Shown: positions 22,890-35,100 of the stretch, one piece after another
Layout of the letters: the number at the start of each line of letters is the position of its first letter
How positions within the stretch are numbered: the stretch's first letter is position 1
DNA from: Takashimella koratensis
Taxonomy: Eukaryota > Basidiomycota > Tremellomycetes > Trichosporonales > Tetragoniomycetaceae
Direction of reading: 5' to 3'
Length of the DNA: 64,000 nt
NCBI GenBank assembly: GCA_003116875.1
Contig: BCKT01000011.1
Location: forward strand, 937,771 to 1,001,770
Program-made: the position numbers and the translations under genes
The notes under the pieces: generated by a model
The model's database searches: none
What the model saw: only the letters and a program-made list of their open reading frames with translations
What the model was told of the DNA's origin: nothing

Positions 22890-23212
22890 CCAAGGGGCCT
22901 GTGAAGGGCTGTGGGCTGTGACGAGGTTGGAGGTGGGTGAGGAGATAGCAAGGGACGAGTGAGTCGAGGAAAAAAGACGAGTGATGGTGGATCAGAGGGG
23001 AGTGAGAGTGACGTGGATATATAAAGGTTGAGTCAATGGCCACCCATGGACGTTATCACCGACTCACCCTGGCGGACAAAAAAATCCAGCGAGGACAAAG
23101 AAAAGACGACCAGCATCCAGCAAGAGACATCATCCATTCCAACTCTACTCCACTCTCCTCACTCCCCCTACCCCCTACCCCCTACCCCCTACCCCCTCCC
23201 GCCTCACACAAC
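22890..23212. promoter_or_regulatory. Shared divergent promoter of ARC1 and SUP35
   Basis: About 320 bp separates the two start codons. A TATATAAAGG box lies at about 23019 in SUP35 orientation, roughly 190 bp before its ATG. The SUP35 leader then carries a telomere-like CCCCCTA array. An ATG at 23036 is in frame with SUP35 but lies only about 15 bp after the TATA box, so it is probably not in the mRNA. Confidence 0.65.
23164..23197 (+). repeat. Interstitial telomere-like CCCCCTA repeat
   Basis: Four full CCCCCTA units plus CCCCCT lie just before the SUP35 start codon. The other strand reads TAGGGGG, close to the TTAGGGGG-type telomere repeat of Cryptococcus. Confidence 0.85.
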
Positions 23213-25861
23213 ATGTCAGGCCTACCTCCGCCTGGCGGATTCAACCCGGGCGCCTTCGAGTTCCGACCCGGCTCCAACTCGTTCACCCCGCGCGGCCAGG
23301 GCGCACCCCAACAAGGCCAAGGCCAAGGCCAGCCGGGCCAGCAGCAGTACGACCAGTACGGCGCCTACGGCGGCCAGCAACAGCAGGGCGGGTACTACCC
23401 CCAGCAACAGCAGTACGGATACGGAGGGGGGTACCAGCAGTACCAGGGTTACGGAGGGTACCAGGGCCAGCAGCAGCAGCAGCAGTACGGCCAACAACCG
23501 GGTCAGCAGTACGGCGGAGCGAGCGGTGGCGCACCTTACCAACCCCCTCAACAGCGATACCAGGCTCCTCGGTCGGTACAGGGTTTCCAGCCCCCCTCGT
23601 TCCCTTCCTCCGACTCGTCCAACGCATCCACACCCTCCGCCCCCGCCCCTCGACCCGCAATCAACGCCGGCAAGCCCGTCTCCCTCTCCATTGGCGGTGG
23701 AGCCCCCAAACCCGCTCCCTCCTTCTCCATCGGCGGCGGCGGCGGCGCACCCAAACCCGCACCGTCCTTCTCTATCGGTGGTGGCGCTCCCAAAGCTGCT
23801 CCTTCGCTCTCCATCGGTGGCGCGCCTAAACCCGCGCCCTCGTTGAGTATCGGGGGAGCAGCCAAGGTGCCCGTCTCGCTCAGTATCGGAGGAGGGAAGA
23901 AAGAGGAGGCCAAGCCCAAGGTCGAATCGAAATCGGCGACCCCGGCACCCGTCGAGGAGGCCGCCCCGGAGCCCGCTGCGCCAGTCACTGCGTCACTCCC
24001 GCCTTCGGCCAGCGAGTCCGCCGGCGCCTCCGAGACCCTCGCCGCTGCCACTCCCGCCCCAGCCGCCGCTGCCCCCGCTCCCGTCCCTTCCCCTGCCCCC
24101 GCCGCCACCGCCGCGCCCAAAGCCAAGGCCTCTGGCACGTCCACGCCGACCAACTTCTCCAAAGTCAGTGCGAAGAACGACGCCGACGCGATTCAGAAGG
24201 AACAAGAGGCCGCCGGTGCTGAAGCGCTTCGTGACCTGTACGGCGGCGAAGACGGCGTCGACCCCAATGTCAAGCAACACCTCAACATCATCTTCACGGG
24301 CCACGTCGATGCCGGCAAGTCGACGTGCGGTGGTCAACTCATGTTCCTCACTGGCGCGGTCGACAAGCGCACAATGGAAAAGTACGAGCAAGAGGCGAAA
24401 GCAGCAGGAAGGGAGACGTGGTACCTCTCTTGGGCGCTCGACCAGAACAAGGAAGAACGCGCAAAGGGAAAGACAATCGAAGTTGGACGAGCGTACTTTG
24501 AGACAGACACAAGGAGGTACACGATTTTGGATGCACCAGGACACAAGACCTATGTCCCGAATATGATCCAGGGTGCAGCCCAGGCTGACGTCGCGCTCTT
24601 GGTAAGTGCCTCCTTGAGGTCTCAGCTGATACCCAGGTCCTCTCCGCGCGCAAGGGCGAGTTCGAGACTGGGTTCGAGCGTGACGGTCAGACTCGTGAAC
24701 ACGCTGTTCTTATCAAGAATAACGGTATCAACAAGCTCATCGTCGTTATCAACAAGATGGACGACCCGACCGTTCAGTGGGACAAGGCGCGCTACGACGA
24801 GGTGTCGACCAAGATCACCCCGTTCCTCAAGTCGCTCGGATTCAACCCCAAGACCGACTTGACGTTCATCCCTGTCTCGGCGCAGATGGGTCAGAATATG
24901 AAAGACCCAGTGGACAAGAAGCTCGCTCCGTGGTACGAGTGAGTTCAGGTTTCCATTAGACAAGGCGTTGCTGTTGGTGATGGGCAAAGCTGACAACGGT
25001 TTTAGAGGCCCGTCACTGCTTCAGTTCCTTGACGGAATGCAGATCGCCAACCGAAACATTAACGCGCCATTCATGCTCCCCGTGTCAGAGAAATACAACG
25101 ACCTCGGTACCATGGCGATGGGCAAGATCGAATCCGGTCGTGTTCGCAAAGGTGACAGTCTCCTTCTCATGCCCAACAAGGTAAGTCTGCCCCTCTTTGC
25201 ACCTCGAGAGCTGTACTGATCCCTTCTAGGCTACAGTCGAAGTCGCGGCCATTTTCACCGAGACCAACGACGAGATGGACGTCGCTTTCTGCGGCGACAA
25301 TATTCGTATCCGACTTCGAGGAATCACAGACGAAGATGTCATGCCTGGTTATGTCCTTACTTCACCCCAAAAGCCAGTCAAGGCGATCACGGCGTTCCGT
25401 GCGGATTTGTCCATCCTTGAGGCTAGGAACATTATTTGCTCGGGTTACAGCTGTGTCCTCCATGCGCACACCCTCGCCGAGGAGGTCACCCTCTCGGTGG
25501 GTCATTGCTTTGTTGAACTTCGAGAACATGTGCTAACTACCTACAGGCCTTGCTCCACTACTACGACAAGAAGACAAGGTGAGTCAAGTTGTTTCACTCC
25601 AATGTTATCACCGAAGAGACACGCTGATCCACTTGCAGGAGAAAGTCGAAGAAACCTCCTCAGTTCGCCAAAGTCGGCATGATCGTTTCCGTTCTTATCG
25701 AGACGGCCGCTCCGATCTGTATCGAGCGGTATGCCGACTACCCTACCCTAGGTCGGTTCACGCTTCGTGACGAAGGACGAACCGTCGCGATTGGGAAAGT
25801 GACCAAGCTGATCGAGGACCGGGACGGGATGCCTGATGTTGCCGGGTTGTCTGTGGCGTAA
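23213..25861 (+). CDS. SUP35: Translation termination factor eRF3 (Sup35)
   Basis: Six exons (23213-24601, 24637-24938, 25006-25180, 25230-25496, 25547-25578, 25639-25861) encode 795 aa. eRF3 is the GTPase partner of eRF1 in peptide release. The extreme N-terminus GGFNPGAFEFRPGSNSF matches a PAM2 motif for the poly(A)-binding protein MLLE domain. Residues ~30-115 are Gln/Gly/Tyr-rich like a yeast prion domain. Residues ~155-230 hold six SxSIGG repeats, followed by an acidic/Ala-rich spacer. The GTPase has P-loop GHVDAGKST, DAPGHKTYV and NKMDDP, then two EF-Tu-like beta domains ending RKSKKPPQFAKVGM and RYADYPTLGRFTLRDEGRTV. The start at 23213 is preferred over 23036 because of the TATA position. 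It shares its promoter with ARC1. Confidence 0.97.
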
Positions 25862-26220
25862 GTAATGGGTGGGTTGTAATGTTAGGGTTGGGCAGGACGG
25901 TGACTATGATCGTGGACTGTAGAGGATGAAAATGTATGATGCTTGCATGCATATCTGCTGGCTGGAGATACAATATGTGGGGGGACGAGATATGTCGCCG
26001 GGTTGATTTGATTTTCAGGGTCGCAGGGTGGACGCGTCCTAATGGGTGGGCCAAAGGAAGGGGCCAAAGGAAGGGGTTTGTACGGTGGCAGGGTGTTACG
26101 GTGGCGTCGCGTTCCTCCAGTGTTCACTCACCTCGTCTCTTTTCCTGGACTTTTACTTTCACGTCGTCTCTCTCATCTCTTCTTCAACCACCCACCCCCA
26201 CTCTGTCCATCCCCACCACC

Positions 26221-28976
26221 ATGGCATCCAGCGCTGGCGTCCTCCCCGTCGCGAGCATCGCGGTGAGTCCTGCTGCATCGATGTCATGTGAACAACCCAG
26301 CTGACTCTTCCAGATCTCCTACGAGGATGAGCTGAGTACGTCTCGCCCCACCCGTTCTCCCTTCCCCTGCCCCTCCCTTCCTCCCACTCCACCCGCCCCA
26401 CTAACCCATCCCAGCCAAGATCTCCGACTTCCTCTCCACCTTTGTTCCTGTCCCACGCGGCGCGCACCCGATTCCGGCAAACGACGACGCGGCGGCCGAG
26501 GAGGACGACGAGGAAGAGGAAGAGGAGCTCGCTGATGAAGTCGATGACCTCGATATCGACGGAGACGACGAGCAGAGGCACAGGTCCAAGGCCAAGTATA
26601 TGAAAGTCTTGCGAAAAGTCGCCAACAGGCAAACGGCCGAAGTCGTCATCGACCTCTCTGATCTCCAAAAGGTAAGTCAACCACGCTATACGCATTGAAT
26701 CAACCCAGATTGAGACGCTGACCCTACTCCCACTGCAGTTCAGCAACGACCGATCACTGCTCAACAATATCCTTCGTAACACGCGTCGATACATCCAGCT
26801 CTTCTGCGACGCGATCGACAAGCTCTTGCCTGAGCCCGACCACGAGCTCGACTACACCGCCGATGTCCTCGACCTCATCATGCAGCAGCGTAAAGAGATG
26901 AACGATCGATTGGCCAACGGCGACAATGATCTCGCGCTTGACGAGAACATGTTCCCGCCCGAGCTCATGCGGAGGTAGTGAGTATCATACCTGTCCTCAA
27001 GGTTATCGACCCCACCCAGCTGACTCCCTCCAGCAACGTGTACTTCCGACCACCGCGCTCTAACGAGACCCTCGCCGTTCGTAGCGTTCGCGGCGGCCAC
27101 CTCGGCAAACTCATCACTGTCCGCGGCATCGTCACTCGCGTCTCCGAAGTCAAACCCCTCCTCCTCGTCAACGCCTACACCTGCGACTCGTGCGGTAACG
27201 AGATCTTCCAAGAAATCGCTCAAAAGGCCTTCACCCCACTCGCCGAGTGCCCTTCCAAAACCTGTCAGACCAACCAGACGCACGGGAAACTTCACATGCA
27301 AACCCGCGCGTCGAGGTTCCGACCGTTCCAGGAGGTCAAGATCCAGGAGATGGCCGACCAAGTCCCCGTGGGCCACATACCTCGCTCCATGACCATCCAC
27401 CTGTACGGGACCCTCACCCGATCCGTCAACCCGGGCGATGTCGTCAACATTAGCGGTGTCTTCCTCCCTACCCCTTACACGGGTTTCCGTGCTATCCGCG
27501 CAGGTCTCTTGCAGGACACCTTCCTCGAGGCGATGCACGTCCACCAGCTCAAGAAGCAGTATCACGCTATGGAGATCACTCCCGAGATCGAAGAGGCAAT
27601 CCGAGACCTTCAGACCGACCAGAACTTGTACTCGCGACTCGCCAATTCGATCGCCCCCGAGATTTACGGCCACGAGGATGTCAAGAAGGCCCTCCTCCTC
27701 CTCCTCGTTGGCGGTGTCACCAAGACTGTCGGCGACGGGATGAAGATTCGTGGTGACATCAACGTCTGCCTCATGGGTGACCCAGGTGTGGCCAAGTCTC
27801 AATTGCTCAAGTACATCACCAAGGTCGCGCCCCGTGGCGTCTACACCACTGGTCGTGGTTCTTCCGGTGTCGGTCTCACCGCTGCCGTCATGCGCGACCC
27901 CGTCACGGACGAGATGGTCCTTGGTGAGTGACGCGATAGAATTCGGCTGACTTTGCAGAGGGCGGTGCGCTCGTGCTTGCGGACAACGGTATCTGCTGCA
28001 TCGACGAGTTTGACAAGATGGAAGAGTCTGATCGAACGGCGATCCACGAAGTCATGGAGCAACAGACCATTTCCATCTCCAAAGCCGGGATCACCACGAC
28101 TCTCAACGCTCGTACATCCATCCTTGCAGCTGCCAACCCGCTTTACGGTCGATACAACCCCAAAGTCTCCCCCGTTGAGAATATCAACCTCCCCGCTGCG
28201 CTTTTGTCTCGATTTGACGTCCTCTTCCTCATTCTCGACACCCCTACACGCGAAGACGACGAACGACTTGCTCAACACGTCACCTACGTACACATGCACA
28301 GCACTCACCCTCAACTTGACTTTGAACCAATCGAACCGACCCTTATGCGACACTACATTGCTGAATGTCGTAAAGTTCGACCGATCGTTCCACCTGCCAT
28401 GTCCGAGTACATTGTCTCATCGTATGTGCAGATGCGCAAACAGCAGAAAGAGGACGAAGCAGAGGACAAGTCGTACTCTTACGTTTCTGCCCGAACGCTC
28501 CTCGCTGTCCTTCGCTTGTCGCAGGCCCTCGCCCGGTTGCGTATGGACAATGTCGTCGGGCAAGGTGACGTTGACGAGGCGTTGAGACTGATGGACGTCT
28601 CCAAGGCGAGTTTATACGAGCACCAGGCTGGTCGAGGAGCAGGAGAGGACCAGACAGATACCTCCAAGATCTTTCGAATCGTCAAGGCCATGGCGAAGAA
28701 ATCTCACACCGCGCGAACCAGGTCTCGCCGTATGGAAGAGGAGGAGGAAGAGGAAGAGGAAGAGGAGTTGGAGGAACTTGTGATGAACGAGGTTAGAGCG
28801 AGGGTGTTAGCAAAAGGATTCACAGAGACTCAACTCATGGACACGCTGCTCGAGGTGAGTTTGGCTGATGACGTGGGTCGGGTCAAAGCTGACGGTCATA
28901 GTACGAGAATATGGGCGTCCTCGTTCGGATCGCCAACAACACACGACTTCGTTTCGTCGACGCCGATGAGTTCTAA
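26221..28976 (+). CDS. MCM7: Replicative helicase subunit MCM7
   Basis: Seven exons (26221-26262, 26314-26335, 26415-26671, 26739-26977, 27034-27923, 27959-28854, 28902-28976) give 806 aa. MCM7 is one of the six AAA+ subunits of the Mcm2-7 helicase. The N-domain has a zinc site CDSCGNEIF ... [10 protein letters not shown]. The ATPase core has Walker [12 protein letters not shown], Walker [10 protein letters not shown] and the arginine finger [13 protein letters not shown]. The C-terminal winged helix ends [20 protein letters not shown], characteristic of MCM7. An acidic run at residues ~80-100 and a second Glu-rich run near residue 755 are expansions. Exon 2 is only 22 nt. A CT-rich leader precedes the ATG. 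Confidence 0.97.
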
Positions 28977-29811
28977 ATCGGCGTGGATGCTGCCTCGACC
29001 GTTCTTGTTTTCACTCGCTGTAGTCGTTCAAATCTTGCACATAATCGCCTTCTTCAGTCCCTCGAGGTCTTCTCCTCCCTCTACCCGAGATCGTCTCGCA
29101 AGCACGACCCTAGTAGCTCCCTCCAATATATCTTGTCCTTTCACGACCTATACCCCAGAAGTCTGTTGTTTTTGCCTTTTTTCTTCTCGTTGGTCTCGAT
29201 TGGCCTTACAACTACTCAAGATGATGCATGCACGTTTGTTCTCGTTTGCTTGTGTACCTCCCTCAACTGTCGTTCTCTCTCTATGTACCTTGACTCTGTC
29301 TCTGTCTCTCCCGTTTGGTAATCCCTTGCACTGTTACTCGTCCGCTCCCTAGGACTTAGCATCATGACTCTTGCATCTACGCTCCGTACAACATCAAGAC
29401 CAAGGAAGGGGTGGGCGGAGGTGGGAGGTGGTTTCCAGTAATCATCGAGGATGTTGTTTTTTTTTTTTGCTCCGACTTCATTCGGGTCTCTCAAGGTTCA
29501 AGCATCAAGAAACGTGTAAAGAGGCTGGGGTGAAGGGTAGGTCGAGGTGAGCTGGGGATTGGGGTGTGGCTGCGAGGAAAAGAGCTGAGAGGAGATAGTG
29601 ATAGGAAAGATTACGATACAACCAGGGGACAAGGGTAGACTGGCAGAGTTGGAAACATGAGTCTGGTGGCGAGCAGTCAAGCATGTCCAAAGAAAACCGC
29701 AAGTCACAATGTCGTCACTCCCTCGCATCCTCTCTTTCTTCCTCTCCCCTCCCTTCCCCTCCACTCCTCCCCCCTTTGTCTTCACTCACTTCTGAACCTC
29801 CCCACCCCCTC
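28977..29811. other. Convergent 3' region between MCM7 and DCAF7
   Basis: This T-rich presumed 3' UTR carries a poly-T run at about 29455-29469 and a CT-rich stretch at 29720-29800. No gene is supported; the long plus frame running past MCM7 is only its stop-free continuation. Confidence 0.6.
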
Positions 29812-31641
29812 TCACGGAGCAACCAGCAACACGCTCAACCTCTGCCCCGACACGCACGCCACCCAATCTCCTTCTCTATCGAAAGCGAGATTATTTATCT
29901 CTCCCTGGGCGTTCCACCCTCTCACCGGGGAGATATCTACAGCGGCGCTGACGTTGGACGGCGAAGGGGTTCGGTTGGCCGGGGTGGTCGGTGGAGAGAG
30001 GGCGTAGCCTGGTCCGTTTGTTGATTGGGGCGCGAGGTTGGAGTTGGCGCTGCTGGGACCGTGGCTTTGGGAGTGGCCGTGGCCGCCTGTTGAGGTAGTG
30101 GGTGGGCGAGTAGAGAGAGAGGATCGAGCAGAAGGGGCAGGGGTAGGTAACGGGCCCGAGAGGTCGTAGAGAAGTAGCTGGCAGTCGTCGGCTGCGAAGT
30201 GTGAGCGGGGACAGGGTAAGTAGCAGGAGGAGAGTAGATGAGCAATTGGATGTAGTGGAGGCGGATGCTGAAGAAGACCACTCACCACAGCTCGCAAGCC
30301 ACCCGCCAGAAGAAGAAGGGTGGTCCCCGCCTGCCCCCCAAGCAATCGCACCCAACGGAGCTTGGTGACCCAGCAGCTCGGCGACAGGTTGGCCAGGGCT
30401 TCGCATGTCAAGAATGAGCACGCGATTTTCGTCCATCCCAAAGCACGCGAGCATGTGTCTATTCCATCAGCTGAAGCTCAAGGTTGCCCCCTGTCCCTAA
30501 CGTCTCTTTCTCTCCATGCCTTTACGCCTCTTCGAACAATGTCCCCACCAACCACTCACTGCTCGCGATTGCTGAAGGCTATCCGCGCAAGTGCCGCCTG
30601 GTTTGGCGTCTCGTACAAGATTGTAGAATGCTCGAGTTGTCTCAGGTCGAAAGCGCGGAGGGATCCGTCAGCGCCGACCGAGACGAAAATGTCAGAGGAC
30701 TGGGGTAGCCAGGACCTGATCGTGAATGTCAGCTTGACAGCCCGGGATGAACGAGAGAAGGAAATGGGAGGACGGGCAAGGTACACCACTACGTACAAGT
30801 CGTATACTGCCCGGTCGTGCGCGATGAGCTGGGTAAGTGCCTGAGACGTGTTGATATCCCACAACGTCGCGGTGGTATCTGTAGAACAAGTAACGATCGA
30901 ATTGGGAGACGTCTCGTTCCAGCTGAACGAGGTGATTGGGGGCAGACTGGCTGCTTGTTTTGGCTTCTCGAGTCAGTCGAAATCAAGCAGAGATACACGC
31001 CCAGATGCACTCACATTGCTCAGGACCGACCGTTCGGTCACGGAGTAGCCTGTGTCAAAGTACCCATTGTTCGACGCGTGGTGGGTGTAGCCTACCCTTC
31101 CACGTTCTGTCTCATCCCATCTCCCCGCAGCGGCACCGGTTCCAGTCTGCTTCACCTCCCAGATACGCAACACGTCCCCCGAGGTAGCGACGAGCTCGCC
31201 GCGCCCTCCCGAGCCCTGGAGGTGGAGATCGTCCCTGACCCCGCTGGCCGAGTTCCCGGGCTCCCACCCTACTTTCGTCGCGGGATAAGTCAGCCCAGCC
31301 TGCGCGAGTTGCTGGAAGTCCCCCCCGCCTGGCCCGGGCGCAAACGGTGACCCATAAGGAGACTGTTGTCCGTGTGAGGGGGAGTGAGGGCGATCGACGA
31401 TGAAGAGTTTGTTCGAGGGACCGGTGAGGAAGGACGTCAAGGCGATGCGCTGGGGGTGCGCAGGGGACTGCGAGAAGGCGACACCGTACAGTGGGTCTGA
31501 TTGTGTCAGGTGGTATTGGATTGAGCCAAGAGTATAGGAACAGAGGAGAGTGGAGAGGGAGATCATGGGAGTGAGAGAGGGAAGAATCAGGAGGCTGGAC
31601 TCACGCGTCGAATCGTAGTGCAAGACGTTAGGAAGACCCAT
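29812..31641 (-). CDS. DCAF7: WD40 scaffold DCAF7/WDR68 homolog
   Basis: Six minus-strand exons (31641-31605, 31496-31015, ~30966-30797, 30715-30560, 30458-30286, 30191-29812) give 465 aa. The repeat block [36 protein letters not shown] and [10 protein letters not shown] is nearly diagnostic for DCAF7/WDR68/TTG1 proteins, which act as kinase (DYRK) and transcription-factor scaffolds. Other matches are [58 protein letters not shown] and the C-terminal [16 protein letters not shown]. The last exon inserts a Ser/Pro/His-rich loop of about 75 residues before the final blade, so the protein is longer than the ~340-aa animal form. The exon 3 acceptor may be 3 nt further downstream. It is divergent with UPF2. 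Confidence 0.93.
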
Positions 31642-32147
31642 GGTCGCATACCACGAGCCGTCCGCCCGAGGACCCGATGGCGATGTGCGCCGACTCCAAG
31701 ATGTGCGTCGCGAGCAGGAGAGAGGGAGGAGTCACGGTCCAGCGGAGGGGTGTCACGGGGTTCAGCAGTGGTGCTGATGCGCTGATAGGGCGGGCGATGT
31801 GGGTGGAGGTTGGTAGGTAAGACCAAGGGGAGGGTGATGCGGTGGTGGTGAGGTTGAGACAGACGGTGGTGGTGGTCGGGTCGTGGGTCGGAGATGCAAA
31901 CCGCGTCACGGCGGAGGCCCCGGATGCAACGACCCAGTCCACAAGCAAGTGTTACGTACGTGCCCTCTTTGTTGCCGCCCAAACTCGACAACAACGAACC
32001 CTTGTCCAGCATCCATTCAGACCGTCCCCTCCCCTACTCCACCGACCCCCTCCCTCAGCCCCCCTCCCTCCTCTTCACAGCTACGAACCCCACTATCAAC
32101 CCCCACCCAGATAGCTGAGAGGGACCCCGACGACGCAGACACGGACC
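31642..32147. promoter_or_regulatory. Divergent promoter region of DCAF7 and UPF2
   Basis: About 500 bp lies between the two starts, CT-rich on the UPF2 side and GT-rich on the DCAF7 side. No clear TATA box is visible. Confidence 0.5.
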
Positions 32148-35100
32148 ATGTCCACGGCCGATTACGTCGCAAAGTACCCGCGCCGGCACCGTCTGTTCGA
32201 AAAGGTCGAAAAGTACTGGCTCGACGAGGCGTACCGTGAGTCTTTGTCCACTCTAACTTCTCAAGCTCAACCTCCCTGTGTATCTTCCTCACACTGACAC
32301 TGAGATACCTCGCTAGGACCCCCGGGGCAGCTCGACTCGTCGCTCAAGAAACATACGACTTTGATCAATCGGCTAAAATCATCACTCCTTGTTGGACCAT
32401 CAGACACGATCATCAAAGAGATCGATGGGCTCGTGCTTACCAAGTACCTCGAGGAGATTGTCGCCGCCGTTGTCGAGGGCGTAAGCAAGGGCAAGGGCGA
32501 TACCGAAGTCGCCGTAGACGTGAGCGCAGACATGTCCTGGACAAAGGAGTGATAGGTTACATCATTGTTGACACCACGTAGATTATCGTCCACCTGCACG
32601 CCCGACTCGCACCGGACTTCTTGCCGCTACTCCTCCCGTCGCTTTTAGCTATCCTCGCCCCACCTGCACCTGTGAAAGATGGCGCGGACAGAGAAAAGGA
32701 CGACAAGGAGCGGATAGCGAGGCAGCGGATTGTGCTTCGTACCGTCGCCGCACTGGCAATCGTCAATGCGTGGCCAGAGGGCGCGGCCAAGGGCTCCGCA
32801 GAGGTCGGCAAGCTCCTCAAGGGCTTGGTAAGTTTACCTTGACTGCTGTACTGACGGTCAGATGAGCAACGATGCCCAGTTCACCAACATGCCTGTCCTC
32901 TCGACATTCCTTAAACACTTTAGTCGGGTCTACCTTGGCTCCCAAACACGGGAGGGAACTGAGGCTGAAACGCTGCCCGAGGGCGTGGCGGAACTGGTCC
33001 CTGTAGAGATCCAGAAGAAGATGCGCGAGCTCTTCGTCGGTTACTTTGATACAGCGAGCAAGACTTTGGTCAAGGGCCAAACCGTGAGTGTTTGTCCGAG
33101 CCCTCTCTGACAGTAGAAACTCCTCGAACAAGATAAACGTAATCATGAGGCCTATATCAAATCGGGCGAGATTTTTGAAGATCGACAACAAGCTTACGAA
33201 CGAATGACACGCGCTGTCGAACGCCTGACCACTGGTGTCCAGGGCCTGGCGGATCTTTTGGGTCTCGCCGCACCTGTCCTCCCTACCGCTGCGTCGCTGT
33301 CCAAATCGGGTCTGCAGATCGTCAACACCGCCTCGTCGTTTACGGTTCGAGAAGATGGACCTGTCCAGGGTGGGATCTGGGACGATGAAGAGGAGGAGAG
33401 GTTCTACGAGGATTTGCCAGACATGTCTGAGCTCGTCCCTCCTGCGCTATTGGGGATCAAAGAGAAGAAAGAAGTCGAGGTGGTCGAGGAAACCACGGGC
33501 GAGCTGGACGAGGCACGAAAGCGTGACGAAGAGGATATTCAACGGCAACTGGCTCAGTTGGAGCTTGAGCAGCCATCGACATCCGCCTCGGCCGACATGT
33601 CCCGAGGACCATCGGACAACCCACCGCAACCAGAACCTGAGCGACCTCATTCACCAATCGATGTAGACGCACCGGCACCGGCACCTGCCGACGCCGACGA
33701 TGATGGTCTACAATCAGGCCCCGCCGCGCGGCTGACAGCTCTATTCGCTTCGATGCCAGAGGCAGTCAACAGGGAGACTATCGACAAGCTCGCGATTGAA
33801 TTTGCTTTTCTCAATTCCAAAGCAGCGAGGAATCGCCTCGTCAAGGTGAGTACGGCTGTGTATGGCGCTGATTTGTAGTTTATCAATGCAGTGCCGAAGA
33901 CGAGAACAGATTTGTTGCCGTACTATGCTAGGTTCATCGCCACTCTCAGTCGGTACATGCCCGACGTCAGCGAAGGGGTTATCGAAGCGGTAAGCTCGTT
34001 GTTATAAATCTGCTAACCCCAGCTCGATGAGGAGTTACGATACCTTCAACGCAAACGCACCGTCCGAGAGCTTGACCAGGTCAGACTCAAGGTGGGTGTC
34101 AAAGCCTTTCGTACACTGACGTCCAGAACGTGCGGTTCTTTGGCGAACTGGCCAAGTTCAAAGTCGCAAAGCCATACACCATCTTGCATGTCCTCAAAGT
34201 GTTCTTGGACGAATTCAAGTTTAATGTTGAGAATATCGCAAATTTGCTGGAGACTTGTGGGCGGTTTTTGCTACGATACGAGGGCACCGCAGAGACTGCG
34301 AAGAATATGGTGAGCTACTTGATGTAGCGTAAGCTGACATGCAGGTCGAGTTGATGCGTCGGAAACAAGCCAATAGTCACTTGGACTCGAGACACCAGGT
34401 CATGTTGGAAAATGCGTTCTACCAGGTACATCTGTAGTTTGAAACAACGCTAACAGCAGTGCAACCCTCCCGAGCGAGTGGTTCGGGAGATCATCGAGAT
34501 GACCCCGATGCAAGCGTTCATCCAGCACCTCCTACATGATGTACTGATGAAGCGTACCCTCGACAAAGTGCTCAAGCTCTTCCGCAAGCTCCACTGGGAA
34601 GACGAAGAGGTAGGTCATGGTCCCTTCTCAATCCTGACACCACAGACGTATGCGTACATCTTGTCGTCGTTCACAGAGATCTGGGAGATCAAATATAGTA
34701 ATATCCCGTACGCGGCGGCACTGGTATACGACTTGCAGCGGTATCACCCCGAATTTGGGATTGCTGTCGTTGATCAGGTCATGGAGGATATCCGAGTCGG
34801 CATGGAAGTGAGTCATACTCTTAGGCTCAGTCTGACCCGACCTAGGAGAATATCTTCAAGTACAATCAACGCCGAATCGCGTCCATTCGGTACCTCGGCG
34901 AATTGTACATGTACCGCGTCGTTAACGCGGGTGTCGTGTTCGAGACGCTCTGGTCTCTTTTGTCCTTTGGTCACCGTGAGTTTCTTATTAGGCTAGTTGA
35001 CTAAACTCTAGCCGCGGGACTACCAGTGCCAGGTCGGGAAAGCCCAATCGACGCAGTCCACGATCTCTTCCGTGTCCGACTCGCTTGTACGCTTCTCGAT

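Noticed and set aside
23036..23212. In-frame N-terminal extension of SUP35 from the ATG at 23036
   Set aside because: It begins about 15 bp after the TATA box and would translate the CCCCCTA array into a Pro/Leu/Thr-rich peptide unlike other eRF3 proteins.
31628..31948. Minus-strand frame with a WD-like segment ([12 protein letters not shown]) next to DCAF7
   Set aside because: It lacks an ATG, is out of frame with DCAF7 and has no splice link; it lies in the divergent promoter.
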